A stretch of DNA of 53,877 nucleotides. Origin: Corynebacterium sp. CNJ-954. Lineage in GTDB: Bacteria; Actinomycetota; Actinomycetes; Mycobacteriales; Mycobacteriaceae. The translations under genes were made by a program, and so were the position numbers. Numbering within the stretch: the stretch's first letter is position 1; every line of letters begins with the position of its first letter. Shown piece after piece: positions 8,755 to 19,102 of the stretch. The notes under the pieces were generated by a model, which was not told the origin of the DNA, did no database searches, and worked only from the letters and a program-made list of their open reading frames with translations. The stretch lies in NCBI RefSeq assembly GCF_001942345.1, contig NZ_MKKI01000006.1, forward strand, positions 1-53,877, read 5' to 3'.

Positions 8755-10385
8755 TCACCGTCCTTCGTGATCTCGGTGTAGACCGGCATACCCTGCCAGT
8801 TCGTCTCCACGTTGTGCAGGTCAGGGTTCCAGGCGGTGGTCGCCGCGTAGTACCAGAGGGGAATCTGCGGAAGGTCCTCCATCAGTACCGCCTGCGCCTC
8901 GTCGTAGTAGGTCTGGGCGGCGTCCGAATCGGGGGACGACGAGGCCTGTGCGAGCAGTTTGTCGAACTCAGGGTTCGAGTAGTCACCGTCATTCGAACCA
9001 CCGCCGGTGCGGTAGTTGGAGACAAGGAAGGACGAGATCGACGGGTAGTCGGCGTTCCATCCGGACCGGAAGGCGGAACCCACGGTGCGGTTGACGATCG
9101 CGTCACGCTGGGCCTGGAAGGTGGGGTAGGCCTTACCGGAGGCCTTGATCCCGAGCACCTGTCGGATGCTGTTGGTCACGCCCTCGACCCACTGCTGGTG
9201 CCCGCCGTCGGCGTTGTAGGCGATCTGGAACGATTCACCGCTGTAGGGATGGATCTCATTGGCCTTCTCCCACAACTCACGGGCCTTGTCCGGTTGGAAG
9301 GTCAGCACCTCCTTGCCCGTCACATCCGCGATACCGCCTTCGAGGGTGGGAGCGCCGAAGTCCTCGGCGACCTGCCGTCCGCCGAAGAAGAGTTTGTCGA
9401 TGATCAGATCCCGGTCGATGGCCATGGAGATCGCGGCACGACGCAGCCGACCTTCCTCATCCGTCTGGAAACCGGGGAGGTTCTCAGGGATGGTGAAGTT
9501 CTGGATCGCGGCGTAGGGCGCGTCATCGTTGCTGTCGGGGAAGTCCGCCCGGTAACTGGGAAGAGCTCTCGGACCGACGTTTTCGCGCATGTGGTCCAGG
9601 TCCCCGGACTGCAGATCGGCGTAGGCGGTGGCCACGTCGGCGTAGTGCTTGAAGGCGATGCCCGGATTCTGAGCCTTGTCGTCGCCGGCGTAGTCCGGAT
9701 TCGCCTTCAACTGGATCGATACATTGTGCTGCCAGGCGTCGTCCCCGTCGAGCATGTAGGGACCGTTGCCGATCGGGTGCTGACCGAAGGCATCGGTGTC
9801 ATCGAAGGCGACCTCTGGCAGCGGTGAGAACGCGTAGTACCCCAGCTGGGTGGGGAAGGATGCATCCGGGGCTGAGAGGTCGACGGTGAACTCATGGTCG
9901 TTGATCTCGGTGAGCCCGGACATCTCCGTCGCTGTGGCATCCTCGCCAGCGACGTCGTCGTAGCCCTCGATGGCGGAGAAGAAGTCTGCACCGAGCTGGG
10001 CGTTGGCCGAGGTTGCGCCGAAGTTCCAGGCGTCGATGAAACTGGCGGAGGTCACAGGTTCACCGTTGGTGAAGGTCCAGCCGTCCTTCAGGGTCACGTG
10101 GAAGCTGGAGGAGTCGTCGTTCGGTTCGATGTCCTCGGCGACGGCGTTGTACGGCTCGCCGTCGGGGCTGTAGCCCACCAGGCCGGTGTACATGGCACGG
10201 AGGACTTCACCGCCCTGGACTTCATTGGTGTTGGTGGTCAGCAGCGGATTCTGTGGTTCGCCGCCGAAGAACGTGATGTAGTCGGACGGGATGTCGTCCC
10301 GGTCCGGTACACACGCCGTCGTGGAGAGCAGCAGGGCAAGCCCGGTGAGGGTCGCCGCCAGTGCCCGACGGGGTCGGATTCTCAT
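8751..10385 (-). CDS. Peptide ABC transporter substrate-binding lipoprotein (OppA/DppA type)
   Basis: Extracytoplasmic solute-binding protein of family 5, 544 residues from the ATG at 10385. The N-terminus is a lipoprotein signal (MRIRPRRALAATLTGLALLL, then STTAC), so the Cys near residue 25 would be lipidated. Typical elements follow: FFGGEPQNPLLTTNTNE, LKDGWTFTNGEPVTSASF and RRAAISMAIDRDLI. A longer in-frame reading starting 72 bases upstream would bury the signal peptide and is rejected. The ligand cannot be read from sequence; peptides are inferred from the family and operon. First gene of the opp operon. Confidence 0.9.
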   Translation of the reverse strand: MRIRPRRALAATLTGLALLLSTTACVPDRDDIPSDYITFFGGEPQNPLLTTNTNEVQGGEVLRAMYTGLVGYSPDGEPYNAVAEDIEPNDDSSSFHVTLKDGWTFTNGEPVTSASFIDAWNFGATSANAQLGADFFSAIEGYDDVAGEDATATEMSGLTEINDHEFTVDLSAPDASFPTQLGYYAFSPLPEVAFDDTDAFGQHPIGNGPYMLDGDDAWQHNVSIQLKANPDYAGDDKAQNPGIAFKHYADVATAYADLQSGDLDHMRENVGPRALPSYRADFPDSNDDAPYAAIQNFTIPENLPGFQTDEEGRLRRAAISMAIDRDLIIDKLFFGGRQVAEDFGAPTLEGGIADVTGKEVLTFQPDKARELWEKANEIHPYSGESFQIAYNADGGHQQWVEGVTNSIRQVLGIKASGKAYPTFQAQRDAIVNRTVGSAFRSGWNADYPSISSFLVSNYRTGGGSNDGDYSNPEFDKLLAQASSSPDSDAAQTYYDEAQAVLMEDLPQIPLWYYAATTAWNPDLHNVETNWQGMPVYTEITKDGE

Positions 10386-10548
10386 GGATGGCACTTTCGT
10401 GAGGTGTACAGGAAACGTCGAAAATGGAAAGTTTAGTGATTCTGCCCTGTCTCGCATGGTGAAACAGAAAACCCCGTCGGTGCGTCTCGTGTGGGGTCCG
10501 CGGGGGCGCGTGGAGATTGCCGGTCGTGAGGGCTAGACTCTGCAGGCC

Positions 10549-11448
10549 ATGCGACCCGACTTGTCCGACTACACCCATTTCTCCGCGGGAAAGGTCCGCG
10601 AGATCTACGAGATCGACGAGGACACCCTGCTCATGGTGGCCACCGACCGGATCTCCGCCTTCGACTTCGTGCTCGAGACCCCGATACCGGACAAGGGGCG
10701 GGTGCTCACCGCGATGAGCGACTTCTTTTTCGGCCGCATTGATTTCCCGAACCACCTTGCCGGCCCCGCTGACGATGAGCGCATCCCGCAGAAGTCCCTG
10801 GGACGGGCACAGATCTGCCACAAGCTGGAGATGCTCCCGTTCGAGTGCGTCGTCCGCGGTTACCTCACCGGTTCCGGGCTCGCAGAGTACCGGGAGAGCG
10901 GGTCGGTGTGCGGCGTGGAACTGCCGGACGGCCTGACCGAGTCGTCCAAGCTGCCAGAGCCGATCTTCACCCCCGCGACCAAGGCTGAGATCGGCGACCA
11001 CGACGAGAACGTCTCTTTCGACGTCGTTGTCGAGGGGCTCGGCCGGGAACGTGCCGAGGAACTGCGCGACGCCTCGATCGCGATCTACACCCAGGCGGCC
11101 GGGATCGCGGCGGAACACGGCATCATCCTGGCGGACACCAAATTCGAGTTCGGCTTGGATACCGACGGCAACCTGGTGCTCGGTGACGAGGTACTGACGC
11201 CCGACTCCTCCCGCTACTGGCCGGCCGACTCCTATGAGGAGGGCAAGGTCCAGCCCAGCTTCGACAAGCAGTACGTGCGCAACTGGCTGACCGGGCCGAA
11301 GTCGGGGTGGGACAAGAACGAGGGCACCCCGCCGCCCGAGCTTCCGGGGCCGGTGGTCGAGGCGACCCGCGAACGCTACGTGGACGCCTACGAGAGGATC
11401 TCCGGCCAGCGTTTCGCCGACTGGATCGGCACCTGCACCGACCGCTGA
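10549..11448 (+). CDS. purC: Phosphoribosylaminoimidazole-succinocarboxamide synthase
   Basis: SAICAR synthetase of purine synthesis: ATP-dependent joining of CAIR and aspartate. 299 residues, the usual length. The N-terminus has [20 protein letters not shown] (nucleotide loop and KVR), then RISAFDFVL; the middle has [17 protein letters not shown], and LADTKFEFG binds substrate. TAGACT ends 9 bases before the ATG and there is no ribosome site, so a leaderless transcript is likely. Divergent from oppA across 163 bases. Confidence 0.95.
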   Translation: MRPDLSDYTHFSAGKVREIYEIDEDTLLMVATDRISAFDFVLETPIPDKGRVLTAMSDFFFGRIDFPNHLAGPADDERIPQKSLGRAQICHKLEMLPFECVVRGYLTGSGLAEYRESGSVCGVELPDGLTESSKLPEPIFTPATKAEIGDHDENVSFDVVVEGLGRERAEELRDASIAIYTQAAGIAAEHGIILADTKFEFGLDTDGNLVLGDEVLTPDSSRYWPADSYEEGKVQPSFDKQYVRNWLTGPKSGWDKNEGTPPPELPGPVVEATRERYVDAYERISGQRFADWIGTCTDR

Positions 11449-11484
11449 CCGGCCACCGGTCTGTGGGCGCTACGATCGTGTCCC

Positions 11485-13662
11485 ATGGATGCGAACCCAC
11501 CGGTAGCGAAGAAGAAGCCCGTCACCCGTAGTTTCCACGGCCGTGATGTCGTCGACGACTACGAGTGGTTGAGGGACAAGGACAACTCTGAGGTCCTGGC
11601 ACACCTTACCGCGGAGAACGCGTACACCGACGCACGTACGGCCCACCTCAAGCCCCTGGAGGACGTGGTCTTCAATGAGGTGAAGTCGAGGATCCGGGAA
11701 ACCGACCTGTCGGTTCCGGTCCGCTCGGGGCAGTGGTGGTATTTCTCCCGCACCGAGGAGGGGAAGAGCTACCCCACCATGTGCCGGATCCCCGTCGATA
11801 CCGCCGATGCGAGCGCGTCCTGGACCCCGCCCGAGATCGTCCCCGGGGAGCCCGCGGCCCGTGAACAGGTCATGCTGGACTGCAACGTCCTGGCGGAAGG
11901 TGAGGAGTTCTTCAGTCTCGGTGCGGCGAGCGTGACCGTCGACGGCACCCTGCTGGCGTACTCGACCGACACTGTCGGCGACGAGCGGTTCACCCTGCGG
12001 ATCAAGGACCTGGTCAACGGCGTCCTGTTGGAGGATGCCCTGGAAGGCATCGCTTACGGTGCCACGTGGGTCGGCGACGACTACCTCTTCTACCAGCGGG
12101 TCGACGATGCATGGCGTCCCCACGAGATCTGGCGGCACAAGATCGGTACGCCGGAGAGTGAGGACGTGTGTGTCTTCCGTGAGGAGGATGAAGCGTACTG
12201 GACCGGTCTCGGAGTGACCCGCTCCGAGCACTTCCTGTTGGTCTCCACCGCCTCGAAGACGACATCCGAAACCTGGTACCTCGACGTCTCGCAGAAGACA
12301 GGTGACCCGGAGGGCGAACTGACCTGTATCCGTCCGCGGGAGAAAGACGTGCAGTACGACGTCGACCACGTCGTCGTCGGCGGGGATGACGCCTGGCTGG
12401 TCGTCCGGGAGGAACTCGACGGCCTGCCGAACGGTGAGGTCGGCCATTGCCCGGTGGGTACGATCGCCGGCTTCGACGATGCGTCCTACGAGGTTCTTGT
12501 TCCCCACCGTGACGACGTGCGGATTGAGGGGGTGGACTGCTTCGCCGACCACCTGGTGCTCGCCACCCGGGAGAACGCCATCGAGCAGCTGTCCCTGATG
12601 GATGTCTCGGACGCCGCCGGTGGCTGGGGACGGTTTGAACCGATTGAGTTCGACGAGGAGATCTACTCGGCCGGGACCGTCGGCAACTCGGAGTGGGAGT
12701 CTCCGGTTCTGCGCGTCAGTTACACCAGCTACGTCACACCGGCGCAGGTGTGGGAGATCGACCTGCGGACCGGGGAGCGGATGCTGCGACGTGAGCAGAC
12801 GGTGCTCGGCGACTTCGACCGGTCACGCTACACCGCATCGCGTCGGTGGGTTACCGCGTCCGACGGAGCACGGATTCCGGTGTCGCTGATCCACCGCACC
12901 GACGTGGATCCGCTGGCTGAAGGCACTGTGCACCCTGTTCTGCTGTACGGCTACGGTTCCTACGAGGCCAGTATGGACCCGTACTTCTCGGTGTTCCGGC
13001 TGTCGATGCTGGACCGCGGTGTGGTGTACGTGGTGGCGCACGTCCGTGGCGGCGGGGAGATGGGGCGCCACTGGTACGAGCAGGGCAAGATGCTGCAGAA
13101 GACGAACACCTTCACCGACTTCATCGCCGTGGCCGACGACCTGATCGCCGCGGGGATCACCTCGCCGCAGAAGATGGTGGCGGAAGGTGGTTCCGCCGGC
13201 GGTCTGCTCATGGGTGCCGTGGCGAACATGGCGCCCGACCGCTTCGCCGGTATTGAAGCCGTGGTGCCTTTCGTCGACCCGCTCACCAGCATCCTGATGC
13301 CCGAGCTTCCGTTGACGGTGACCGAGTGGGAGGAGTGGGGCGACCCCTACCATGATCCGGACGTGTATGACTACATGTCGACCTACGCTCCCTACGAGAA
13401 CGTGACCGCCCAGGCGTACCCGCCGATCCTCGCGATCAGTGGTCTCAACGACACCCGGGTGCTCTACGTGGAGCCGACGAAGTGGATCGCGAAGCTGCGC
13501 GAGGTTGCCGGTGACGTTGACGGCGGTGGCGACTTCCTGCTGAAGACGGACATGACTTCCGGGCACGGGGGAGTGTCGGGGCGTTACGAGAAGTGGCGGC
13601 AGTCCGCCTTCGAGACCGCCTGGGAGCTCGACCGGATGGGTGCGACGGAGTTGCTGGACTGA
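11485..13662 (+). CDS. ptrB: Oligopeptidase B (protease II, S9 prolyl-oligopeptidase family)
   Basis: Serine oligopeptidase cleaving short peptides after Lys/Arg, 725 residues with no signal peptide, so cytoplasmic. An N-terminal beta-propeller half (starting DYEWLRDKDNSEV) is followed by the alpha/beta-hydrolase half: LYGYGSYEASMDPYFS, AHVRGGGEMGRHWYEQGK, nucleophile Ser in AEGGSAGGLLMG, Asp in GLNDTRVLY and His in TSGHGGVSG. The GGSAGG elbow and RGGGEMGR loop are typical of oligopeptidase B. It starts 36 bases after purC with its own TACGAT 8 bases before the ATG. Confidence 0.92.
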   Translation: MDANPPVAKKKPVTRSFHGRDVVDDYEWLRDKDNSEVLAHLTAENAYTDARTAHLKPLEDVVFNEVKSRIRETDLSVPVRSGQWWYFSRTEEGKSYPTMCRIPVDTADASASWTPPEIVPGEPAAREQVMLDCNVLAEGEEFFSLGAASVTVDGTLLAYSTDTVGDERFTLRIKDLVNGVLLEDALEGIAYGATWVGDDYLFYQRVDDAWRPHEIWRHKIGTPESEDVCVFREEDEAYWTGLGVTRSEHFLLVSTASKTTSETWYLDVSQKTGDPEGELTCIRPREKDVQYDVDHVVVGGDDAWLVVREELDGLPNGEVGHCPVGTIAGFDDASYEVLVPHRDDVRIEGVDCFADHLVLATRENAIEQLSLMDVSDAAGGWGRFEPIEFDEEIYSAGTVGNSEWESPVLRVSYTSYVTPAQVWEIDLRTGERMLRREQTVLGDFDRSRYTASRRWVTASDGARIPVSLIHRTDVDPLAEGTVHPVLLYGYGSYEASMDPYFSVFRLSMLDRGVVYVVAHVRGGGEMGRHWYEQGKMLQKTNTFTDFIAVADDLIAAGITSPQKMVAEGGSAGGLLMGAVANMAPDRFAGIEAVVPFVDPLTSILMPELPLTVTEWEEWGDPYHDPDVYDYMSTYAPYENVTAQAYPPILAISGLNDTRVLYVEPTKWIAKLREVAGDVDGGGDFLLKTDMTSGHGGVSGRYEKWRQSAFETAWELDRMGATELLD

Positions 13663-13765
13663 GTGCCTCCGGGGGTATTCTGCACCCCTGATCGTGCGGT
13701 AAACCAAGTTCACCTGACCTTCCTCGCTTTGTGGGAGGGGGTGTTCAGGCGTAGGTTGCTGTTCC

Positions 13766-15181
13766 ATGACAAACGAACACCGTCCCGAGGTGACTGCCAC
13801 CACACAAGGTGCAGACGCCGGGAAGAACTCGAAGCCGAAAGACAGGTCTCACTGGCTGTACCTCAGCGTCATTGTCGCTGTGATCGCCGGAATCACCGTA
13901 GGGTTGCTGGCTCCTGGGGTCGGAGAAGGCCTCAAACCCCTCGGTACGATGTTCGTGAGCCTGATCAAGATGGTGATCCCACCGATCATCTTCTGCACGA
14001 TCGTCATCGGTATCGGCCATGTTCGCGAGGCAGCCACCGTCGGTAAGGCCGGCGGTATTGCGTTGGTCTACTTCCTCATCATGTCTACGTTCGCTCTCGG
14101 CATCGGGCTCCTCGTCGGGAACTTCATCCAGCCAGGTGAGGGGCTGGGGATTTCCGCTGGTAGCGGCGATGTTGATACAGCTGCAGAGAGTGAAGGCGGC
14201 TTCTTCGGCTTCATTCAGAACATCATTCCGGACACGATCGTCTCTGCCTTCACTGACCCCGAACAGGCTGTCCTGCAGACCCTGTTCGTGGCGCTGCTCG
14301 TCGGTTTCGCACTGCAGTCGATGCCGAACAAGATCGCCGGCCCCTGCCTGTACGGTATCGAGTTGGCACAGAAGGTCGTCTTCAAGGTCATGTCCATGAT
14401 CCTCTGGGTTGCGCCGGTAGGCGCTTTCGGAGCTATGGCCGGTGTCGTGGGAGGCACGGGGATGGACGCTGTCTGGCAGCTCATCACGTTGATGCTCGGC
14501 TTCTACATCACGTGTGTGCTCTTTATCGTTCTTGTCCTGGGGACGATCCTCCGCGCCTCGACAGGGTTGAGCATCTTCAAGGTCCTGCGCTACCTCGGTC
14601 GGGAGTACCTGCTCATCGTCGGTACCTCGTCGTCGGAGTCGGCACTGCCGCAACTGATGCAGAAGATGGAGTTCGCGGGCGTCGACAAGGCCACTGTCGG
14701 CATCGTCGTCCCGACCGGCTACTCCTTCAATCTGGACGGCACCGCCATCTACCTGACCATGGCCTCGATCTTCATCGCTGATGCAATGAATATTTCTATG
14801 GGCCTCGGTGAACAGATCGGGCTACTCGTGTTCATGATCATCGCCTCCAAGGGTGCTGCGGGCGTCTCAGGGGCCGGCATCGCAGCCCTTGCCGCGGGGT
14901 TGCAGGCGCACCGTCCGGAGATGCTCGGCGGGGTCGACATCATCGTCGGTATCGACCGGTTCATGTCCGAAGCACGTTCTCTGACGAACTTCACGGGCAA
15001 CGCCGTGGCGACCCTCCTCGTCGGCAAGTGGACGAAGTCGCTGGACATGGACCAGGCGAATGCCGTCCTGGACCGGGAGAAGACTTTCGAGTACTCACCC
15101 GACGACGAGATCGTGGAGCCTGTGGGCGCTTCTCCGCAGCCTGCGGACCAGAAGCCCAGTACGGAACGCTGGCAGCCCTGA
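13766..15181 (+). CDS. Dicarboxylate/cation symporter (DAACS family, DctA/GltP type)
   Basis: Membrane symporter of 471 residues importing C4-dicarboxylates or glutamate with cations. Visible elements: several hydrophobic segments starting LYLSVIVAVIAGITVGLL, the loop FVSLIKMVIPPIIFCTIV, the serine-rich re-entrant hairpin IVGTSSSESALPQLMQ, GYSFNLDGTAIYLTMAS, and GIDRFMSEARSLTNFTGN. The MSEAR/TGN version of the last motif resembles DctA more than glutamate carriers, so dicarboxylates are favoured. The long charged N- and C-termini are cytoplasmic. TAGGTT ends 8 bases before the ATG. Confidence 0.85.
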   Translation: MTNEHRPEVTATTQGADAGKNSKPKDRSHWLYLSVIVAVIAGITVGLLAPGVGEGLKPLGTMFVSLIKMVIPPIIFCTIVIGIGHVREAATVGKAGGIALVYFLIMSTFALGIGLLVGNFIQPGEGLGISAGSGDVDTAAESEGGFFGFIQNIIPDTIVSAFTDPEQAVLQTLFVALLVGFALQSMPNKIAGPCLYGIELAQKVVFKVMSMILWVAPVGAFGAMAGVVGGTGMDAVWQLITLMLGFYITCVLFIVLVLGTILRASTGLSIFKVLRYLGREYLLIVGTSSSESALPQLMQKMEFAGVDKATVGIVVPTGYSFNLDGTAIYLTMASIFIADAMNISMGLGEQIGLLVFMIIASKGAAGVSGAGIAALAAGLQAHRPEMLGGVDIIVGIDRFMSEARSLTNFTGNAVATLLVGKWTKSLDMDQANAVLDREKTFEYSPDDEIVEPVGASPQPADQKPSTERWQP

Positions 15182-15270
15182 GACCGTCGGTTCGCGATGT
15201 CCGTGCCACCCGGTATGGTTGTGCCTTGTTCCCCACCTACAGCTAACAGCAAGGAAACAAGAGGAAACTC

Positions 15271-15534
15271 GTGGCACGTGTCGTAGTCAATGTCATGCCC
15301 AAAGCCGAGATCCTGGATCCCCAGGGACAGGCCGTCGTCCGTGCGCTGGGGCGTATCGGCGTCTCCGGAGTCAACGATGTCCGTCAGGGCAAGCGGTTCG
15401 AGCTGGAGGTCGATGACTCCGTCTCTGCCGAGGACCTCGAGCGCGTCGCCTCGACGTTGCTCGCCAACACCGTGATCGAGGACTACGAGGTCGTGTCCGC
15501 CGAGATCGCCGGATCCGCCGGGGTCACCGAGTGA
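15271..15534 (+). CDS. purS: Phosphoribosylformylglycinamidine synthase subunit PurS
   Basis: Small 87-residue subunit that bridges PurL and PurQ in the three-part FGAM synthase. Motifs: [17 protein letters not shown] and [13 protein letters not shown], with the VDDS segment of PurS. The GTG start has GAGGAAA 5-11 bases upstream; TATGGT near 15213 may be the -10. Its stop overlaps the purQ start (GTGA), so purS-purQ-purL form an operon. Confidence 0.95.
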   Translation: MARVVVNVMPKAEILDPQGQAVVRALGRIGVSGVNDVRQGKRFELEVDDSVSAEDLERVASTLLANTVIEDYEVVSAEIAGSAGVTE

Positions 15535-16202
15535 CCGCGCGCATCGGTGTCATCACCTTTCCCGGGACGCTGGACGACGTTGACGCCGCACGCGCCGTGC
15601 GTATCGCCGGCGCCGAGGCCGTCGAGCTGTGGCACGCGGATGCAGACCTGAAAGAGGTTGACGCCGTAGTCGTCCCGGGAGGGTTCTCCTACGGGGACTA
15701 CCTGCGCTCCGGGGCCATCGCCGCCCAGGCGCCCGTGGTGCGCTCCGTGGTCGAGAAGGCGGCCGGGGGAATGCCGGTCCTCGGTATCTGCAACGGATTC
15801 CAGATTCTCACCGAATCAGGCCTGTTGCCCGGTGCGCTGACCCGTAACCAGGGACTCCACTTCCACTGCACCGATGCTGTCCTGGAGGTCGTCAACGCGG
15901 AAACCGCGTGGACCAGCTCGCTGCAGGCGGGCCAGAAGATCCTCATCCCCTCCAAGCACGGTGAAGGACGCTTCCAGGCGTCGGCCGATACTGTCGCCGA
16001 GCTTGAGGCTGAGGGACGTGTCGTCTTCCGCTACACCGACAACTACAACGGGTCGGTCAATGACATCGCCGGAATCAGCTCCGCCAACGGGCGGGTCGTG
16101 GGCCTGATGCCGCACCCGGAACACGCTGTCGAGACCCTGACCGGACCGTCGTTGGACGGTCTGCAGATGTTCCTGTCCGCCGTCGGTTCCGTGGCAGCCT
16201 GA
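15531..16202 (+). CDS. purQ: Phosphoribosylformylglycinamidine synthase subunit PurQ (glutaminase)
   Basis: Class I glutamine amidotransferase subunit delivering ammonia to PurL, 223 residues. It has [18 protein letters not shown], the nucleophile elbow [11 protein letters not shown] with its catalytic Cys, and the C-terminal His/Glu dyad in [11 protein letters not shown]. The GTG start overlaps purS by 4 bases. purL follows after 15 bases. Confidence 0.95.
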   Translation: MTARIGVITFPGTLDDVDAARAVRIAGAEAVELWHADADLKEVDAVVVPGGFSYGDYLRSGAIAAQAPVVRSVVEKAAGGMPVLGICNGFQILTESGLLPGALTRNQGLHFHCTDAVLEVVNAETAWTSSLQAGQKILIPSKHGEGRFQASADTVAELEAEGRVVFRYTDNYNGSVNDIAGISSANGRVVGLMPHPEHAVETLTGPSLDGLQMFLSAVGSVAA

Positions 16203-16217
16203 GGAGATACAACAAAT

Positions 16218-18605
16218 ATGACTGACGAGAATCCCGTGAACGTCGTGAATGACACCGTCGCCCACGCGTCCACCACCCCGGAACTCGACCAGCCGTGGGC
16301 CGAACTGGGCCTGAAGCCCGACGAGTACCAGCGCATCCGTGACATCCTCGGCCGTCGTCCCACGGACGCCGAACTGGCGATGTACTCGGTGATGTGGTCG
16401 GAGCACTGCTCCTACAAGTCCTCCAAGGTGCACCTGCGGTACTTCGGTGAGACCACCACCGAAGAGATGAAGTCCAAGATGCTCGCCGGTATCGGCGAGA
16501 ACGCCGGCGTCATCGACATCGGGGACGGCAACGCCGTCACCTTCAAGGTCGAGTCCCACAACCACCCGTCCTACGTCGAGCCCTACCAGGGCGCGGCGAC
16601 CGGTGTCGGTGGCATCGTCCGCGACATCATGGCCATGGGCGCACGTCCGGTCGCCGTGATGGACCAGCTGCGCTTCGGCGCAGCCGATGCCCCGGACACC
16701 CAGCGCGTGCTGCCCGGTGTGGTCGCCGGTGTCGGCGGGTACGGCAACAGCCTCGGTCTGCCGAATCTCGGCGGTGAGACCGTCTTCGACGAGTCTTACG
16801 CGGGCAACCCACTGGTCAACGCACTGTGCGTGGGAACCCTCAAGAGTGATGACCTCAAACTCGCCTTCGCCTCCGGCGTCGGCAACCGGGTGATCCTCTT
16901 CGGCTCCCGCACCGGACTGGACGGCATCGGCGGCGTGTCCGTCCTCGCCTCCGACACCTTTGAGGAAGGTGCCGAGCGTAAGCTCCCGGCCGTGCAGGTC
17001 GGTGACCCCTTCGCAGAGAAGGTGCTCATCGAATGCTGCCTGGACCTGTACAACGCCGGGGTGGTCGTCGGTATCCAGGATCTCGGCGGTGCGGGCCTGT
17101 CCTGTGCCACCGCCGAACTCGCCGCAGCCGGTGACGGCGGAATGCACGTCAACCTGGACAAGGTGCACCTGCGTGCCGAAGGAATGACCGCCGCGGAGAT
17201 CCTCTCCTCGGAGTCGCAGGAACGCATGATGGCCGTGGTAACCCCGGACAACGTCGACGCGTTCATGGCCATCTGCGACAAGTGGGAGGTCATCGCCTCC
17301 GACCTGGGTGAAGTCACCGACGGTGAACACCTGGTCATCGAGCACCGCGGAGAGGTAGTGGTCGACGCCGACGCCGCCACCATGGCCGATGAAGGGCCCG
17401 TCTACGAGCGTCCCGTCGCCCGTCCGGAGACCCAGGACGCCCTGAACGCCGAACCCGGCCTTACCCGCCCGACCACCGTCGATGAGGTCCGTCAGACGAT
17501 GCTCGACCTCGCGGCATCGCCCGCCTTGTGCTCGCGTGCGTTCATCACCGAGCAGTATGACCGCTACGTGCGTGGCAACACCGTCCTGGCGAAGGACGCG
17601 GACGCCGGCGTGCTGCGCATCGACGAGGAGACCGGCCGCGGTGTCGCCGTGTCGACCGATGCCTCCGGGCGGTACACGAAGCTCGACCCGAACACCGGTG
17701 CCCGCCTGGCACTTGCGGAGGCATACCGCAATGTGTCGGTGACCGGCGCAACCCCGGTGGCGGTGTCGAACTGCCTGAACTTCGGGTCCCCGGAGGACGC
17801 CGGCGTGATGTGGCAGTTCCGTGAGGCCGTCCACGGTCTCGCCGACGGGTGCGCGGAACTGGCTGTCCCGGTCACCGGCGGCAATGTCAGCTTCTACAAC
17901 CAGACCGGTGCGGAGGCCATTCTGCCGACCCCGGTGATCGCCGTCCTCGGCACGATCGACGACGTCGCAACCCGGATCCCGACACGCCCCGAAGCGGGGG
18001 ACCATGTGCTCCTGCTCGCCGGTGCGGAGACGGCCGATGAACTCGGCGGCTCCATCTGGCAGCAGGTCGCGCACTCCGCGCTTGCCGGGATGCCCCCGGT
18101 AGTGGACCTGTCGGCAGAGCAACGTCTCGGCGCTGCGCTCGGAGAACTGCGTGGTGTGGTCGCTTCGGCTCATGACCTGTCTGAGGGAGGCCTCTCGCAG
18201 GCTGTCGTGGAGTACGCCGTGCAGTCGGGGGCGTCGGTGTCCGTGGACCCGGTCGCTGCCCTGTCCGCGGAGGCCACGACCGGTGATGCTGTCGCCGACC
18301 TGTTCACCGGCCTGTTCTCGGAGACCGCCACTCGCGTGCTCGTGGCCGTCGACGCCGCGGACCCGTCCGCCGTGGAGAAGGTCGAGGCCGTCTTCACCGG
18401 GCATGGTGTCCCGGTGAGCCGCATCGGCTCCAGCGTCTCGGCTGACGGGGACAACGGCGCTGGCTCGGTGGCTGCCGCGCAGATCGCCGTCACCACCGCC
18501 GACGCGGAGTTCACGGTGCCGGTCGCCGACGCCAGGCAGGCTTGGGAGGGGACGCTGCCCTCCCTGTTCAGCCACGCGGTCGGCGCGAACTCCGTCGTGG
18601 AGTAA
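16218..18605 (+). CDS. purL: Phosphoribosylformylglycinamidine synthase subunit PurL
   Basis: ATP-dependent synthetase subunit converting FGAR to FGAM, 795 residues, the small PurL type that needs PurQ and PurS. Motifs: [16 protein letters not shown] near residue 57, [46 protein letters not shown] and the second-half [11 protein letters not shown]. The ATG follows GAGGAGA by about 9 bases. Last gene of the operon, followed by a strong terminator. Confidence 0.95.
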   Translation: MTDENPVNVVNDTVAHASTTPELDQPWAELGLKPDEYQRIRDILGRRPTDAELAMYSVMWSEHCSYKSSKVHLRYFGETTTEEMKSKMLAGIGENAGVIDIGDGNAVTFKVESHNHPSYVEPYQGAATGVGGIVRDIMAMGARPVAVMDQLRFGAADAPDTQRVLPGVVAGVGGYGNSLGLPNLGGETVFDESYAGNPLVNALCVGTLKSDDLKLAFASGVGNRVILFGSRTGLDGIGGVSVLASDTFEEGAERKLPAVQVGDPFAEKVLIECCLDLYNAGVVVGIQDLGGAGLSCATAELAAAGDGGMHVNLDKVHLRAEGMTAAEILSSESQERMMAVVTPDNVDAFMAICDKWEVIASDLGEVTDGEHLVIEHRGEVVVDADAATMADEGPVYERPVARPETQDALNAEPGLTRPTTVDEVRQTMLDLAASPALCSRAFITEQYDRYVRGNTVLAKDADAGVLRIDEETGRGVAVSTDASGRYTKLDPNTGARLALAEAYRNVSVTGATPVAVSNCLNFGSPEDAGVMWQFREAVHGLADGCAELAVPVTGGNVSFYNQTGAEAILPTPVIAVLGTIDDVATRIPTRPEAGDHVLLLAGAETADELGGSIWQQVAHSALAGMPPVVDLSAEQRLGAALGELRGVVASAHDLSEGGLSQAVVEYAVQSGASVSVDPVAALSAEATTGDAVADLFTGLFSETATRVLVAVDAADPSAVEKVEAVFTGHGVPVSRIGSSVSADGDNGAGSVAAAQIAVTTADAEFTVPVADARQAWEGTLPSLFSHAVGANSVVE

Positions 18606-18672
18606 CACCGGGCGACAGGTCGCCCGGGTGGACGGCCCGTTGTGGGGAGATTTCCTCACAACGGGCCGTCTT
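18606..18672 (+). terminator. Rho-independent terminator after purSQL
   Basis: Two successive hairpins. The first (18606-18630) pairs CGGGCGA with TCGCCCG. The second (18632-18669) pairs ACGGCCCGTTGTG with CACAACGGGCCGT and continues into the loop, then TCTTCTT follows. The second is the likelier terminator. Confidence 0.8.
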
Positions 18673-18754
18673 CTTGCTGAGACATTGGTAAGCTCCCTCT
18701 GACTTCAACGGGTGCCTGTGCGGCACCCGACGTTTCCGAGAGGGAAGAATTCTC

Positions 18755-19102
18755 ATGGCGCACTATGACATCTACCAGTCATTGGGACTGGACAGGGGTG
18801 CCCCCACCGGGGAGCTCGACCGGCAACTCGCCGACAGGCTGGCAGTGGCACCGCAGGACGACGCTGCCGCTGTCGACGAACTGACCACCGCCAGGGCTGT
18901 GGTGGGTAATGACACCCGACGGTCACTGTATGACCAGCGGCTCGACGATCCGAACGCCGAAGACATTGACGTGGCGTCACTGAAAGAGCTCGCTGCACTT
19001 CAGGTCGACGGGCCTGCAGGCAATGGACGACAGTTCCAGCAGCAGGCGGGGCAGTTCGCCCGGGACGGTGATTACCAGCTCGCAGCTATCTTCGCCCGCT
19101 GA
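18755..19102 (+). CDS. Small J-domain-like protein without HPD motif
   Basis: 115 residues, soluble, no signal. The first two thirds resemble a J-domain outline: YDIYQSLGLDRGAPTGELD at the N-terminus, an acidic helix, and ARAVVGNDTRRSLYDQRLDD, matching the usual end of helix III. The HPD tripeptide that triggers Hsp70 ATPase is absent, so it cannot act as a classical DnaJ co-chaperone. The C-terminal tail is Gln/Ala-rich. The ribosome site GAGGGAAG lies 8 bases before the ATG. It converges with the thioesterase gene with no intervening base. Function unknown. Confidence 0.65.
   Translation: MAHYDIYQSLGLDRGAPTGELDRQLADRLAVAPQDDAAAVDELTTARAVVGNDTRRSLYDQRLDDPNAEDIDVASLKELAALQVDGPAGNGRQFQQQAGQFARDGDYQLAAIFAR

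Noticed and set aside
7513..8781. A 422-codon plus-strand frame across oppB
   Set aside because: Highly acidic low-complexity translation, antisense to a well-conserved permease gene.
15816..18659. A 947-codon open frame on the minus strand opposite purQ-purL
   Set aside because: It lies entirely antisense to two clearly conserved enzymes, has no recognisable domain and is a by-product of high GC content.
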